A stretch of DNA of 33,102 nt from Prado023 sp964638055 (GTDB taxonomy: Bacteria > Actinomycetota > Actinomycetes > S36-B12 > CAIYMF01), in the NCBI GenBank assembly GCA_964638055.1, contig CAZWXF010000017.1, forward strand, positions 1-33,102, written 5' to 3'. This document shows positions 8,801-16,522 of this stretch, piece by piece. The notes under the pieces were generated by a model. It was not told where the DNA came from, searched no databases, and saw nothing but the letters and a program-made list of their open reading frames with translations. A program made the position numbers and the translations under genes. Every line of letters begins with the position of its first letter. The stretch's first letter is position 1.

Positions 8801-10422
8801 ATCTCCGTCCCGGGTGCGACGGCTCCCGTGGGCGAGTTGGACTTGGTCAGCGACGTGCACAGGTCGCTGGCCAGGGACAGCAGCTGGCTCTGGAGGTCTG
8901 CGAACTTGCTCACCGCGATGAAGTCACGGTTGCGGATCGAGTCACCGGGCTGCCAACGGTTGTTGCCGGATACCGCCCTGATCGCGCGCTCGCCGAAGTC
9001 GCCCGCGGTGTTCGCGCTGGCGATGGCCACGCCCAGCATGCGAGCGCCGGTCCTCTTGACGACGTTCGATTCCAGGATCGAGGCGTTCAGGGCGGTCTGC
9101 GAGAAGTCCTGCGGCTTTCCCAGGTAGTCGGCGGGGACCAGTATCCCGCTGCCGCTGTTGATCGTGTTGGGTCGCCCATCCGTCATGAACAGGACCAGGT
9201 CGGGCCTGGTCGACAGGCCCTGGACCTTCTTGATGGCCGCCTGCCAGTTGGTGCTGCCCTCGGCCTTCAATCCGGCGATGGCCGGATCCAGGGAGTTCGC
9301 ATCGGCCTGGGTGACGATCCTCCTGTTGTCCACGTGCGTGGACGCAGTCGTCGCGTAGCTGATGAGGCTGACGACCGTCCCGGTGCCGACGAACGAGTCC
9401 ATGAGCCCGGTGAGGGCCGACTTCAGCTGGTTCATCGCCTCTGCTCCGGCCCAGCCGATCGAGCCGGAGCGGTCGACGACGATCGCGATGTTCAGTCCGC
9501 ACCTGTCCACGAGCTGGGGGTTCGGGGCCGTGCCGGGCTGGTCGATCGTGGTCGCGGTGACCTCGTTGGAGGCGACCGCCGGGCTCTGCACGGTGCCGGA
9601 CACGAGGCGGACCGCGACGGAGGCACCCTTCCCACCGGTGCCAGGTGCGGCCACGGCGTCCTGCGTGGCCTTCTTCGCATCGGTCAGGGTCTTGCCCGAG
9701 ACCACGCGCAGGGTGTACCTCTTCCCGTCCTTCAGGTCGTCCACGACGGCCGCCTGATCCGCCGAGGCCGGCGGCTTGAAGGCCACGTCCCCGTCCACGT
9801 AGACGGTCTTGGGCTCCTTGACCTTCGCGTCGGTCGTCGACCAGCTGCCGTCACCCTTCTGCACCTGGACGACGTAGTTCTGCTCGAACCCGAAGTCGGG
9901 CCAGTACACGGTGATCTGGCCGTCGCCGGGAACAGCCTTCAGGCCGTTCACCCGCTCCTCGACCACAGGGGGGGCCTTGTCTGCGGAGGCCGGTCCGTCG
10001 CGCGTCCCGACCGAGGGCAGGGTGGGCGAGGATGGGGCCGCGCTGGGCGAGGCCGCGGCCGAGGAGGGGGGCGCGGCGGTCGCGGGTCCGGTGGGCGCGG
10101 GGCTCGGGGCGGGGCTGGCCGTGGCCGAGTCGGATGCCGAGGGTGCGGCCGTGGGCGCCGGGCTCGCCGCGGTGGGGGGAGTCGTGCCGGCGGAGGGGGC
10201 CTGGGTGGCGGGCTTCGACTCGGACGTCTGCGGCTGTGTGCCCGGCGCCGTGGTCGCGGCTGAGGATGACGCGGTCGCCGACGGTACCGGCGACTCCTCG
10301 GCAGCCACCTGCGGAAGGGTGATCGACCCGACGATCAGCCCGAGGGTGGTGACACCGACGAGCCATCGCGTGGACACCCGGCCGCTGTCGGAGCCCCCTC
10401 GGCGCCTACCAGAAGTGAACAT
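5884..10422 (-). CDS. Sortase-anchored surface protein: VWA domain plus six DUF11 repeats
   Basis: The 1512-residue secreted protein has an N-terminal signal peptide (arginines, then WLVGVTTLGLIVG, with cleavage expected near VAAEE). A Pro/Ala/Ser/Thr-rich stretch follows to about 150 and an Fn3-like segment to about 290. The von Willebrand A domain (about 305-522) keeps the MIDAS DRSGS and MTDGRP motifs. Six DUF11 repeats begin near 525, 648, 768, 885, 1105 and 1343. Two copies of an unnamed module of about 100 residues with paired cysteines (QETCD ... ACP) sit after repeats four and five. The C-terminus has a Pro-rich spacer, LPPTG, a hydrophobic helix and an Arg tail, a sortase signal. It is probably a wall-attached adhesin or pilus-like protein. 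Start is ATG at 10422, with GAGGAGG just upstream. No sortase gene is in the window. Confidence 0.9.
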   Translation of the reverse strand: MFTSGRRRGGSDSGRVSTRWLVGVTTLGLIVGSITLPQVAAEESPVPSATASSSAATTAPGTQPQTSESKPATQAPSAGTTPPTAASPAPTAAPSASDSATASPAPSPAPTGPATAAPPSSAAASPSAAPSSPTLPSVGTRDGPASADKAPPVVEERVNGLKAVPGDGQITVYWPDFGFEQNYVVQVQKGDGSWSTTDAKVKEPKTVYVDGDVAFKPPASADQAAVVDDLKDGKRYTLRVVSGKTLTDAKKATQDAVAAPGTGGKGASVAVRLVSGTVQSPAVASNEVTATTIDQPGTAPNPQLVDRCGLNIAIVVDRSGSIGWAGAEAMNQLKSALTGLMDSFVGTGTVVSLISYATTASTHVDNRRIVTQADANSLDPAIAGLKAEGSTNWQAAIKKVQGLSTRPDLVLFMTDGRPNTINSGSGILVPADYLGKPQDFSQTALNASILESNVVKRTGARMLGVAIASANTAGDFGERAIRAVSGNNRWQPGDSIRNRDFIAVSKFADLQSQLLSLASDLCTSLTKSNSPTGAVAPGTEITYTVTMKNIGDKVVTKPLVDDLPGAVTFKTGSATESGPATVAQPTVSTDPDGSQRLTWPAFALAKDQTQTYTYKVVVKSGLADQKAFKNHAMWNRLEAFTTNSVRNPGEPELAKTADRSVVEDGGVVTYTVKLTNTGGSAITSNLVDTLPVGVSYKAVDSGTSAPSSTTWPKVVWNDVTVAAGESRTFSYQVDVAKDLADGTELTNLATWSGRDDEVTVTVTNPGEPGLEKTADRAVVDDGGTVVYTVTLTNTGGAPVTSDLTDTLPEGITFKHPTGTTPAPTSVVGQLVTWKAVTVGPLGSRTFAYEVDVAAGLADGTELTNAASWAGRDDRVTVTVRNPGKPGLEKVSDPASGSRVAIGETITYTVTLTNTGGATLASDLVDTIPDGLSFQAVTGSTPAPSSVVGQVVTWTNVSVAAGVTKAFTYRVTVDGDVPVGTWLQNDATWSGLEDSTRHFAIAPLPVPFNVEPLQETCDPASPETIPARWTVPSPDLVDLFLVNGDALALLIPGQVQSFAAGPHTIRAIIRDQHQGYFFDLDAQGGLIRTYEVDFTVAPSVACPGLTKTSDPASGSDVEPGATIEYTVTLTNTGGTVAVSDLTDTLPVGVAFEQVTGSTPAIDSQAGQVITWQDVSVEPGQTVVLTYSVSVDQDAEVGSSLVNDAVWSDLHGRTTHRVVQGLTPVPFAGPALQETCDTATGQVVPAAYTVRTADFMSGALAHLIDIYLIEGPASSGAVGLMATATPRLLTPGQVLQLGQGSHTFQLRIKAAFGGYFFSLDEQGSPVRVATQAVEVAPSEACPALEKTASPASGSAVTREARISYAVTVRNNGGTQISAPIRDSLPEGFRINAASITGGGVLSADGRTITWEVTLPPGASQTFTCDGTVDVTVPAGAILTNRAQFQDLEASTTHTVVVPTVTPASNPTPAPTPTPTEELPPTGAGSTAGLAGLAVIAMLLGGAMVGLGRWRRRRG

Positions 10423-10515
10423 CGATCCTCCTCATGGGTCTCGTCTCGGCACAATTGCCCACCGTCTGCATCCAGTGGGCGTCAACGTAGCCAACTGTGT
10501 GTTACGAGGCGCATC

Positions 10516-10541
10516 GAACAGTGACCGATTGATCACTGTTC
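10516..10541. promoter_or_regulatory. Perfect 9-bp inverted repeat, candidate operator
   Basis: GAACAGTGA and TCACTGTTC flank the 8-nt spacer CCGATTGA. The arms are perfect and relatively AT-rich in a GC-rich genome. There is no T-tract, so it is unlikely to be a terminator. The position, about 95-120 bp upstream of the surface-protein start, suggests a dimeric regulator site for that gene. Confidence 0.55.
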
Positions 10542-10754
10542 ATGCAGGAACTGGGGACAACCCATGGGAGACCTGGAAAGTCGAATCATGATATTTCCGG
10601 TTGTCCGTGGCGGCCGGACCGCTAGCGAAGGTGCACTGCCATCACCACAGGGAGTGTTCGTACTCGATCACGGGGCGTGGTTGGCTGCGCTCACCGTGCG
10701 TACACACTCGACGCGGCGCTGCACTGCTGGGCAACCGGACGCGGGCTCGGGTCC

Positions 10755-10763
10755 TGCTACCAT
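10755..10763 (+). promoter_or_regulatory. rpsO extended -10 (TGC-TACCAT)
   Basis: TGC followed by TACCAT fits an extended -10 (TGN-TANNNT), about 126 nt upstream of the rpsO ATG. No clear -35 is present. It lies just before the leader hairpins, as expected if these are transcribed. Confidence 0.4.
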
Positions 10764-10774
10764 GGCCTCCGACG

Positions 10775-10834
10775 GTCCCGGGGCGGGCGCCCTGGGACGC
10801 GAGTCGCACCACCGGGCCGCCATCTTCGGCGGCC
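10775..10834 (+). promoter_or_regulatory. rpsO mRNA leader with two strong hairpins
   Basis: Hairpin 1 (10775-10798) has a 10-bp stem with one G-U pair and a 4-nt loop. Hairpin 2 (10815-10834) pairs GGCCGCC with GGCGGCC around the loop ATCTTC. S15 represses its own mRNA through leader structures in several bacteria, but the structures differ between phyla. An autoregulatory role here is inference. Confidence 0.45.
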
Positions 10835-10888
10835 GACCTCTCTGTCGGCAGAGCCCGGTCCCATCGCGCCCGAGAGGATTCTCCCAGC

Positions 10889-11158
10889 ATGTCGTTGGAC
10901 ACCCAGGCCAAGCAGGCCATCGTCGCCGAGTACGCCACCAGCGAGGGCGACACCGGTAGCCCCGAGGTCCAGGTCGCGCTCCTGACGCACCGCATCTCCG
11001 AGCTCACCGAGCACCTGAAGATCCACAAGCACGATCACCACAGCCGTCGTGGCCTCCTGCTCCTCGTGGGCAAGCGGCGCCGGCTCCTCAAGTACCTGCA
11101 GAGCACGGACATCAACCGCTACCGCGCGCTCATCGAGCGCCTCGGCATCCGCCGCTGA
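10889..11158 (+). CDS. rpsO: 30S ribosomal protein S15
   Basis: The protein is exactly 89 residues, the standard S15 length. It contains the family core EGDTGSPEVQVALLTHRI, TEHLKIHKHDHHSRRGLL and the C-terminal YRALIERLGIRR. S15 is a primary 16S rRNA-binding protein needed for assembly of the 30S platform. ATG 10889 is preceded by GAGAGGA. It lies upstream of pnp, a pairing conserved across bacteria, and the gap between them contains three hairpins. Confidence 0.99.
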   Translation: MSLDTQAKQAIVAEYATSEGDTGSPEVQVALLTHRISELTEHLKIHKHDHHSRRGLLLLVGKRRRLLKYLQSTDINRYRALIERLGIRR

Positions 11159-11165
11159 CGCTTTG

Positions 11166-11196
11166 CCGGGGGGCCGGCCGCCAGGCCGCCCTCCGG
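11166..11196 (+). terminator. Strong hairpin 8 nt after rpsO, terminator or attenuator
   Basis: CCGGGGGG pairs with CCCTCCGG (one G-U pair), enclosing an inner CGGCC/GGCCG stem with loop GCCA. There is no U-run, so termination may be partial, allowing read-through into pnp. Confidence 0.5.
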
Positions 11197-11231
11197 ACTT
11201 CGGCCTGACAGCCGAACATCACATCGAGGGT

Positions 11232-11294
11232 CCACCCAGACGCCTGGTCTTGGGGTGGTGGCCCTCGGAGCCGCGCAGCTGCGGCACCGAGGGC
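11232..11294 (+). promoter_or_regulatory. Two consecutive hairpins in the rpsO-pnp gap, possible RNase III site
   Basis: The first (11232-11258) pairs CCACCC with GGGTGG, with an inner AGAC/GTCT. The second (11261-11294) is long: GCCCTCGG pairs with CCGAGGGC, then GCCGC with GCGGC, around a 6-nt loop. In E. coli and Streptomyces the rpsO-pnp intergenic RNA is cut by RNase III and PNPase autoregulates itself through it. The same role here is inference from position and structure. Confidence 0.5.
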
Positions 11295-11355
11295 TTCTAT
11301 CCAGGATCAGCCCGTCCCGGCCGGACCCACCTGACCCAGGTGAGGAGGGCACCCC

Positions 11356-13698
11356 ATGGAGGGTCCCGAGATCAGCTCCACCGAAGCCGTCATCGACAAC
11401 GGCTCCTTCGGCACACGCACCATCCGCTTCGAGACAGGTCGGCTGGCACGCCAGGCCGCCGGCGCCGCGGCCGCCTATCTGGACGGCGACACCATGGTCC
11501 TGTCGGCCACGACGGTCGGCAAGCACCCCAAGGACCAGTTCGACTTCTTCCCGCTCACCGTGGACATCGAGGAGCGGATGTACGCCGTGGGCCGCATCCC
11601 CGGCTCCTTCTTCCGCCGTGAGGGCCGGCCCAGCGAGGAGGCGATCCTCACCGCGCGCCTCATCGATCGGCCGCTGCGGCCCAGCTTCGTCAAGGGCCTG
11701 CGCAACGAGGTCCAGGTCGTGGTCACCGTGCTGAGCCTCAATCCCGAGCATCTCTACGACGTCCTGGCGATCAATGCCGCCTCGATGTCCACCCAGATCT
11801 CCGGCCTGCCCTTCTCCGGCCCGATCGGGGCGACGCGGGTCGCACTCGTTCGCGGCCGGTGGGTCGCCTTCCCGACCCACGAGCAGCTCACCGAGGCCGT
11901 CTTCGACATGGTCGTGGCCGGCCGGATCGTCGGCGACGACGTGGCGATCATGATGGTCGAGGCCGAGGCGACCACCGGGACCGTCGAGCTCGTGACCGGC
12001 GGGGCGACCGCCCCCACCGAGCAGGTCGTGGCCGAGGGCCTCGAGGCCGCCAAGTCCTTCATTCGCGTGCTGTGCGAGGCCCAGGCGCGGCTCGCGGCGA
12101 CCGCGGCCAAGCCGACCGCAGAGTTCCCGCTCTTCCCGGACTACCAGCCCGACGCCCTGGCCGCGGTCTCCGAGGCCGCCGGGCAGCAGGTGGCGACGGC
12201 CCTGGCCATCGCCGACAAGCAGGAGCGTGAGGCGGCCCTCGACGCCATCCGCCGCGACATCTCCGAGGCCCTGGCCGATCGTTTCGCCGGGCGCGACAAG
12301 GAGATCGGGGCGGCGCTGCGGGCGGTGACCAAGTCGTCCGTGCGCCAGCGCATCCTGCGTGACCGGGTCCGCATGGACGGCCGCGGCCTGACCGACATCC
12401 GGCCGCTGTCCGCCGAGGTGGAGGTCGTCCCCCGGGCCCACGGATCAGCGCTGTTCGAGCGCGGCGAGACCCAGATCATGGGCGTCACGACGCTGAACAT
12501 GCTCAAGATGGAGCAGCAGCTGGACACGCTGTCCCCCGAGACGCGCAAGCGCTACATGCACAACTACAACTTCCCGCCCTACAGCACCGGCGAGACCGGT
12601 CGTGTGGGCTCCCCGAAGCGCCGGGAGATCGGGCACGGGGCGCTGGCCGAGCGGGCGCTGCTGCCCGTGCTGCCCACCAAGGAGGAGTTCCCCTACGCGA
12701 TCCGGCAGGTCTCCGAGGCGCTGAGCTCGAACGGCTCGACGTCCATGGGCTCGGTGTGCGCCTCCACGCTCTCGCTGCTCAACGCGGGCGTGCCGCTGAA
12801 GTCACCGGTCGCGGGCATCGCGATGGGGCTGGTCTCCGACTCCGTCGACGGCCAGATCACATATGTGGCGCTGACCGACATCCTCGGCGCGGAGGACGCC
12901 TTCGGCGACATGGACTTCAAGGTCGCCGGCACGAAGGACTTCGTGACCGCGCTCCAGCTGGACACCAAGCTCGACGGAATCCCGGCATCCGTGCTGGCTG
13001 CCGCGCTCACCCAGGCCCGGGATGCCCGGCTGGCCATCCTCGAGGTCATGGCCGAGGCCATCGACCGGCCTGACGAGATGAGCACTCTGGCTCCGCGGAT
13101 CATCACGATCACGATCCCCGTGGACAAGATCGGCGAGGTCATCGGGCCGAAGGGCAAGATGATCAACCAGATCCAGGACGACACGGGGGCCGACATCACG
13201 ATCCAGGACGACGGGACGATCTACATCGGGGCCACCAACGGCGAGTCCGCCGAGGCCGCACGCACGGCCATCAACTCCATCGCGAACCCGCAGATGCCCG
13301 AGGTGGGCGAGCGGTACCTCGGCACGGTGGTGAAGACGACGACGTTCGGCGCGTTCGTCTCGCTGCTGCCGGGCAAGGACGGCCTGCTGCACATCAGCGA
13401 GCTGAAGAAGCTCGCTCCGGGGCGCAAGCGGATCGACAACGTCGAGGACGTGGCCCAGGTCGGCCAGAAGATCCTCGTCGAGATCAAGGAGATCGACCCG
13501 CGCGGAAAGCTCTCGCTGATGCCCGTCGTCGAGCAGTCCGCGGATGCCCCGGCCGAGGCCGTCGAGGAGTCCGACGACGCCGGCAACGACGACGAGCCCA
13601 GCAATGGCTCGCGCCACGACCGCGGCAACGGCGAGCGCCGCGGTGGGCGCACCCGGACCCGGGGTGGGGCACCTGTCGCTGAGTCCGCCGGCGCCTGA
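11356..13698 (+). CDS. pnp: Polyribonucleotide nucleotidyltransferase (PNPase)
   Basis: The 780-residue phosphorolytic 3'-5' exoribonuclease has the standard layout: RNase PH domain 1 (about 10-240), an all-helical domain, and RNase PH domain 2 (about 330-560). A KH domain carries VIGPKGKMINQI (about 580-640), and an S1 domain (about 650-720) contains LPGKDGLLHISEL. The C-terminal 60 residues are acidic, then Arg/Gly-rich, a variable disordered tail. ATG 11356 is preceded by GAGGAGG at good spacing. PNPase degrades mRNA, and in actinobacteria can also add 3' tails. The M16 peptidase gene starts 8 nt after the stop, so they are probably co-transcribed. Confidence 0.98.
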   Translation: MEGPEISSTEAVIDNGSFGTRTIRFETGRLARQAAGAAAAYLDGDTMVLSATTVGKHPKDQFDFFPLTVDIEERMYAVGRIPGSFFRREGRPSEEAILTARLIDRPLRPSFVKGLRNEVQVVVTVLSLNPEHLYDVLAINAASMSTQISGLPFSGPIGATRVALVRGRWVAFPTHEQLTEAVFDMVVAGRIVGDDVAIMMVEAEATTGTVELVTGGATAPTEQVVAEGLEAAKSFIRVLCEAQARLAATAAKPTAEFPLFPDYQPDALAAVSEAAGQQVATALAIADKQEREAALDAIRRDISEALADRFAGRDKEIGAALRAVTKSSVRQRILRDRVRMDGRGLTDIRPLSAEVEVVPRAHGSALFERGETQIMGVTTLNMLKMEQQLDTLSPETRKRYMHNYNFPPYSTGETGRVGSPKRREIGHGALAERALLPVLPTKEEFPYAIRQVSEALSSNGSTSMGSVCASTLSLLNAGVPLKSPVAGIAMGLVSDSVDGQITYVALTDILGAEDAFGDMDFKVAGTKDFVTALQLDTKLDGIPASVLAAALTQARDARLAILEVMAEAIDRPDEMSTLAPRIITITIPVDKIGEVIGPKGKMINQIQDDTGADITIQDDGTIYIGATNGESAEAARTAINSIANPQMPEVGERYLGTVVKTTTFGAFVSLLPGKDGLLHISELKKLAPGRKRIDNVEDVAQVGQKILVEIKEIDPRGKLSLMPVVEQSADAPAEAVEESDDAGNDDEPSNGSRHDRGNGERRGGRTRTRGGAPVAESAGA

Positions 13699-13705
13699 GC
13701 CGACG

Positions 13706-15064
13706 ATGGGCGAGCAGGTCGGCCGCGATCCCTCGATCGACTCCGACCAGGCGCCGGGCACGACTCGGACGCTGCTGACCGCCGAGCAGGGCGGACTGGT
13801 CCGCCGGACCGTCCTGCCCGGTGGCCTGCGCGTGATCACCGAGAAGGTCCCGGGCGTGCGCTCGGCGGCCTTCGGGATCTGGGTGGGGGTCGGCTCACGG
13901 GACGAGCGACACGAGCAGATGGGCTCGGCGCACTACTTGGAGCACCTGCTGTTCAAGGGCACCGCCAAGCGTGAGGCCATCGAGATCTCCGGGCTGATGG
14001 ACGCCGTCGGCGGGGAGATGAACGCCTTCACGTCCAAGGAGCACACCTGCTTCTACGCGCGCGTGCTCGACCATGACCTGGCACTGGCCATCGACGTGAT
14101 CTGCGACATCGTCACGGGTCCGCTGCTGCGCCCCTCCGACGTGGAGGCCGAGCGAGGGGTGATCCTCGAGGAGATCGCCATGCGCGACGACGACCCCTCG
14201 GACCTCGTGCACGACGAGTACATGGAGGCGCTGTTCGGCTCGACGGACCTCGGCCGCTCGATCCTGGGCACGCGCGAGACGATCGAGGCGATCCCCGCGG
14301 CGGCGATCGCCTCGTTCTACCGCGAGGCGTACCGACCCGAGGCGATGGTCGTGGCCGCCGCGGGGGCGCTCGAGCACGACGACGTCGTCACCGCGGTCGC
14401 GCGGGCCTTCCAGGAGGCTGGGTGGCTGTCCGATGCCGGGGCGCGCCCCCTGCCCGCCCGCCGCGGAGGCGGGATCGTGGTCCCACACTCGGGGCTTCGC
14501 CTGCTCCCCCGAGCCACCGAGCAGGCCCAGCTGGTCCTGGGGGTGCCCTCGGTCTCGCGCTGGGATGACCGTCGCTACACGATCAACGTGCTGAGCACTG
14601 CCCTTGGCGGCGGGATGTCGTCGCGGCTGTTCCAGGAGATCCGCGAGCGCCGTGGGCTGGCCTACTCGGTCTACGCGTTCACGTCCAGCTTCGCCGACAC
14701 CGGGACGTTCGGCGCCTACGCGGGTTGCCTGCCGGCCAAGACCGACGAGGTGCTCGCGCTGCTGCACCGCGGCCTGGACGAGCTGGCGCGCGACGGGCTC
14801 ACGCCGGAGGAGCTCATCCGGGGCAAGGGTCAGGCCAAGGGAGCCGGCGTGCTGGGGATGGAGGACACCGGATCACGGATGAGCCGGATCGGCGCGGCCG
14901 ACCTCCTCGTCGGCGAGCTGCCCAGCATCGACGAGGCCCTGGCCCGGATCGACGCCATCTCGTTGGAGGACGTGCAGCACGAGGCCGCGACGCTGCTGGC
15001 CAGCCCACGATGCCTCACCGTGATCGGGCCGTTCGACGAGGGGCGCTCGTTCCAGCTCTCCTGA
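13706..15064 (+). CDS. M16-family zinc metallopeptidase (processing-peptidase-like)
   Basis: The 452-residue protein has the inverted zinc motif HYLEH at residues 76-80, with the downstream glutamate ligand in ERGVILEEIA near 152. The C-terminal half contains GGGMSSRLFQEIRERRGLAYS, the arginine/tyrosine substrate-binding signature of the family. It has two homologous halves, as in PqqL or mitochondrial processing-peptidase beta relatives. Its physiological substrate in actinobacteria is not known. ATG 13706 was chosen because it directly follows the pnp stop; the open frame continues upstream inside pnp as low-complexity shadow. The order pnp, M16 peptidase, dapB is widely conserved in Gram-positive bacteria. 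Confidence 0.92.
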   Translation: MGEQVGRDPSIDSDQAPGTTRTLLTAEQGGLVRRTVLPGGLRVITEKVPGVRSAAFGIWVGVGSRDERHEQMGSAHYLEHLLFKGTAKREAIEISGLMDAVGGEMNAFTSKEHTCFYARVLDHDLALAIDVICDIVTGPLLRPSDVEAERGVILEEIAMRDDDPSDLVHDEYMEALFGSTDLGRSILGTRETIEAIPAAAIASFYREAYRPEAMVVAAAGALEHDDVVTAVARAFQEAGWLSDAGARPLPARRGGGIVVPHSGLRLLPRATEQAQLVLGVPSVSRWDDRRYTINVLSTALGGGMSSRLFQEIRERRGLAYSVYAFTSSFADTGTFGAYAGCLPAKTDEVLALLHRGLDELARDGLTPEELIRGKGQAKGAGVLGMEDTGSRMSRIGAADLLVGELPSIDEALARIDAISLEDVQHEAATLLASPRCLTVIGPFDEGRSFQLS

Positions 15065-15112
15065 CCGGCGCCCCCGCGGCGCTCGCGTCTGGGCCTGCCC
15101 TCGGCCCCCAGG

Positions 15113-15121
15113 TGGGATCAT
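15113..15121 (+). promoter_or_regulatory. Extended -10 of a leaderless dapB transcript (TGG-GATCAT)
   Basis: TGG then GATCAT ends 6 nt before the dapB ATG at 15128, and no Shine-Dalgarno lies between. The spacing matches the leaderless candidates at other genes of the window. Confidence 0.45.
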
Positions 15122-15127
15122 GGGGCC

Positions 15128-15874
15128 ATGACGATCAGCGTGGGCGTGCTCGGCGCACGAGGACGCATGGGATCCGAGGTCGTACGAGCCGTCACGGGGG
15201 CTGCCGACCTGAAGCTGGGCGCAGCCCTCGACCTGGGCGACGACCTCGCCGGACTGGTGGACGCCCGCTGCGACGTCGTCGTCGACTTCACCACCCCGGC
15301 CACGGTCATGGCCAACCTCGAGTTCGTCCTGGGCCACGGCATCCACGCCGTCGTCGGGACCACCGGATTCGACGGGGCTCGCCTGGACCAGGTGCGCGGC
15401 TGGCTCGCCGCCGCTGCGGGCACGGGCGCCGTGGTCGCACCGAACTTCGGCATCGCTGCGGTCCTCATGATGCGCTTCGCCGAGGTAGCGGCCCGGCACT
15501 TCGACTCCGCCGAGATCGTCGAGCTGCATCATCCCCGCAAGCTCGACGCGCCCTCGGGCACCGCCACGAGGACCGCCCAGCTCATCTCCGCGGCCCGCCG
15601 GGAGGCCGGGAGCCCCTCGATGCCCGACGCGACCACCGACGCCCTGCCGGGGGCCCGCGGCGCGGACGTGGGGGGCGTGCGTGTCCACGCCGTGCGCCTG
15701 CAGGGCCTGCTGGCCCATCAGGAGGTCCTCTTCGGCGCACCCGGAGAGACCCTGACGATCCGCCACGACTCGTTCGACCGCCAGAGCTTCATGCCAGGAG
15801 TGCTGCTCGCGATTCGCAGCGTCGTCACCCGGCCCGGTCTCACCTACGGCATCGATGACCTTCTCGGCCTCTGA
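15128..15874 (+). CDS. dapB: 4-hydroxy-tetrahydrodipicolinate reductase
   Basis: The 248-residue enzyme reduces hydroxytetrahydrodipicolinate with NAD(P)H in the lysine and diaminopimelate pathway. The N-terminal Rossmann motif is GARGRMG (residues 9-15). The catalytic signature is HHPRKLDAPSGTA at 134-146, with His134/His135 and Lys138, and the family sequence VVGTTGFD is near 76-83. Length is normal. The ATG at 15128 appears leaderless. The next gene starts 1 nt after the stop, so they form an operon. Confidence 0.97.
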   Translation: MTISVGVLGARGRMGSEVVRAVTGAADLKLGAALDLGDDLAGLVDARCDVVVDFTTPATVMANLEFVLGHGIHAVVGTTGFDGARLDQVRGWLAAAAGTGAVVAPNFGIAAVLMMRFAEVAARHFDSAEIVELHHPRKLDAPSGTATRTAQLISAARREAGSPSMPDATTDALPGARGADVGGVRVHAVRLQGLLAHQEVLFGAPGETLTIRHDSFDRQSFMPGVLLAIRSVVTRPGLTYGIDDLLGL

Positions 15875-15875
15875 C

Positions 15876-16394
15876 ATGACCGACGAGCCACTGGATCGCG
15901 GCACGCTGGTGCCTGGGCGCCGGACCCGGTCGCGCCGAGGGATCGGCGCCAAGCTCGCCGCGGCCGTCATGTCGGTCCTGCTCGGCAGCTACCTGCTGCT
16001 CACCGCGGACCGGGGGATGGTGTTCCTGACCTCTGGCGGCGTGCTCGCGGCCCTGATGGGCATGGCGGTGCTCGCCATGCCCATCATCGGGGTCTGGGTG
16101 ATCGTCGCCGAGTGGCGGTTCGGACGCGCCGTGCAGGGGCTCGGACAGGAGATGGCGGATGCGGGGCTGCTGCCCGTGGACGTGCCTCGTCGGCCTTCGG
16201 GCAGGGCCGAGCCCGCGGCCGCCGAGGAACGCTTCGAGCGGGCGAGGGCCCAGATGAGCGCCACATCCGAGGACTGGCGCCAGTGGTTCCTGCTCTCCAT
16301 CGCCTATGACGACTGCCGTGATCGACGCCGCGCCCGCCAGGCGATGCGACGGGCCATCGCCCTGCACCGGTCGGCCGGGATGACGCCTGCCTGA
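15876..16394 (+). CDS. Conserved membrane protein with TPR-like C-terminus, dapB partner
   Basis: The 172-residue protein has two transmembrane helices (about 25-45 and 50-75). A linker with LPVDVPRRPSG follows, and then a helical segment with EDWRQWFLLSIAYDD and RRRARQAMRRAIALH that looks like a single tetratricopeptide hairpin. Proteins of this shape are common next to dapB in actinobacteria, but I know no function. ATG 15876 begins 1 nt after the dapB stop; an upstream in-frame ATG at 15855 inside dapB is less likely. The helical part should face the cytoplasm and could bind a protein partner. Confidence 0.75.
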   Translation: MTDEPLDRGTLVPGRRTRSRRGIGAKLAAAVMSVLLGSYLLLTADRGMVFLTSGGVLAALMGMAVLAMPIIGVWVIVAEWRFGRAVQGLGQEMADAGLLPVDVPRRPSGRAEPAAAEERFERARAQMSATSEDWRQWFLLSIAYDDCRDRRRARQAMRRAIALHRSAGMTPA

Positions 16395-16398
16395 GCGA

Positions 16399-16423
16399 AG
16401 GCCGCGGACTCCCGGCGCGGCCT
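16399..16423 (+). terminator. Hairpin terminator candidate of the dapB operon
   Basis: AGGCCGCG pairs perfectly with CGCGGCCT over a 9-nt loop, starting 4 nt after the stop codon. There is no U-run, as often in high-GC actinobacteria. Confidence 0.5.
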
Positions 16424-16522
16424 GGCAAGGCTGAAGGCCGTTGGGCGGCCAAGGGCGAGCATCAGGGCCATCGGCTCGTCAGACTGTTCGCAGCCGCAAT
16501 CGCGGCGGGAAGGAGCCTCCCT

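Larger units (their letters stand above)
10423..10888. other. Divergent intergenic region, 466 bp
   Basis: This region separates the surface-protein gene (minus) from rpsO (plus). It is more AT-rich than its surroundings between about 10440 and 10610. It holds the surface-protein Shine-Dalgarno, the 26-bp inverted repeat at 10516-10541, the rpsO promoter candidate and two leader hairpins. No credible ORF was seen. Confidence 0.8.

Noticed and set aside
7207..10263. 1018-residue open frame on the plus strand
   Set aside because: It is antisense to the surface-protein gene, lacks any domain and has the Arg/Gly/Val-rich composition of a GC-rich shadow frame.
10815..10834. ANTAR target hairpin in the rpsO leader
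   Set aside because: The loop has six nucleotides and begins with A, but position 4 is T rather than the G required by the known ANTAR RNA motif, and the preceding hairpin has a 4-nt loop.
16486..16515. SigF/SigB-like promoter before the microprotein gene (GTTC-N17-GGGAAG)
   Set aside because: Its -10 would overlap the ribosome binding site, leaving no room for a leader that contains it.
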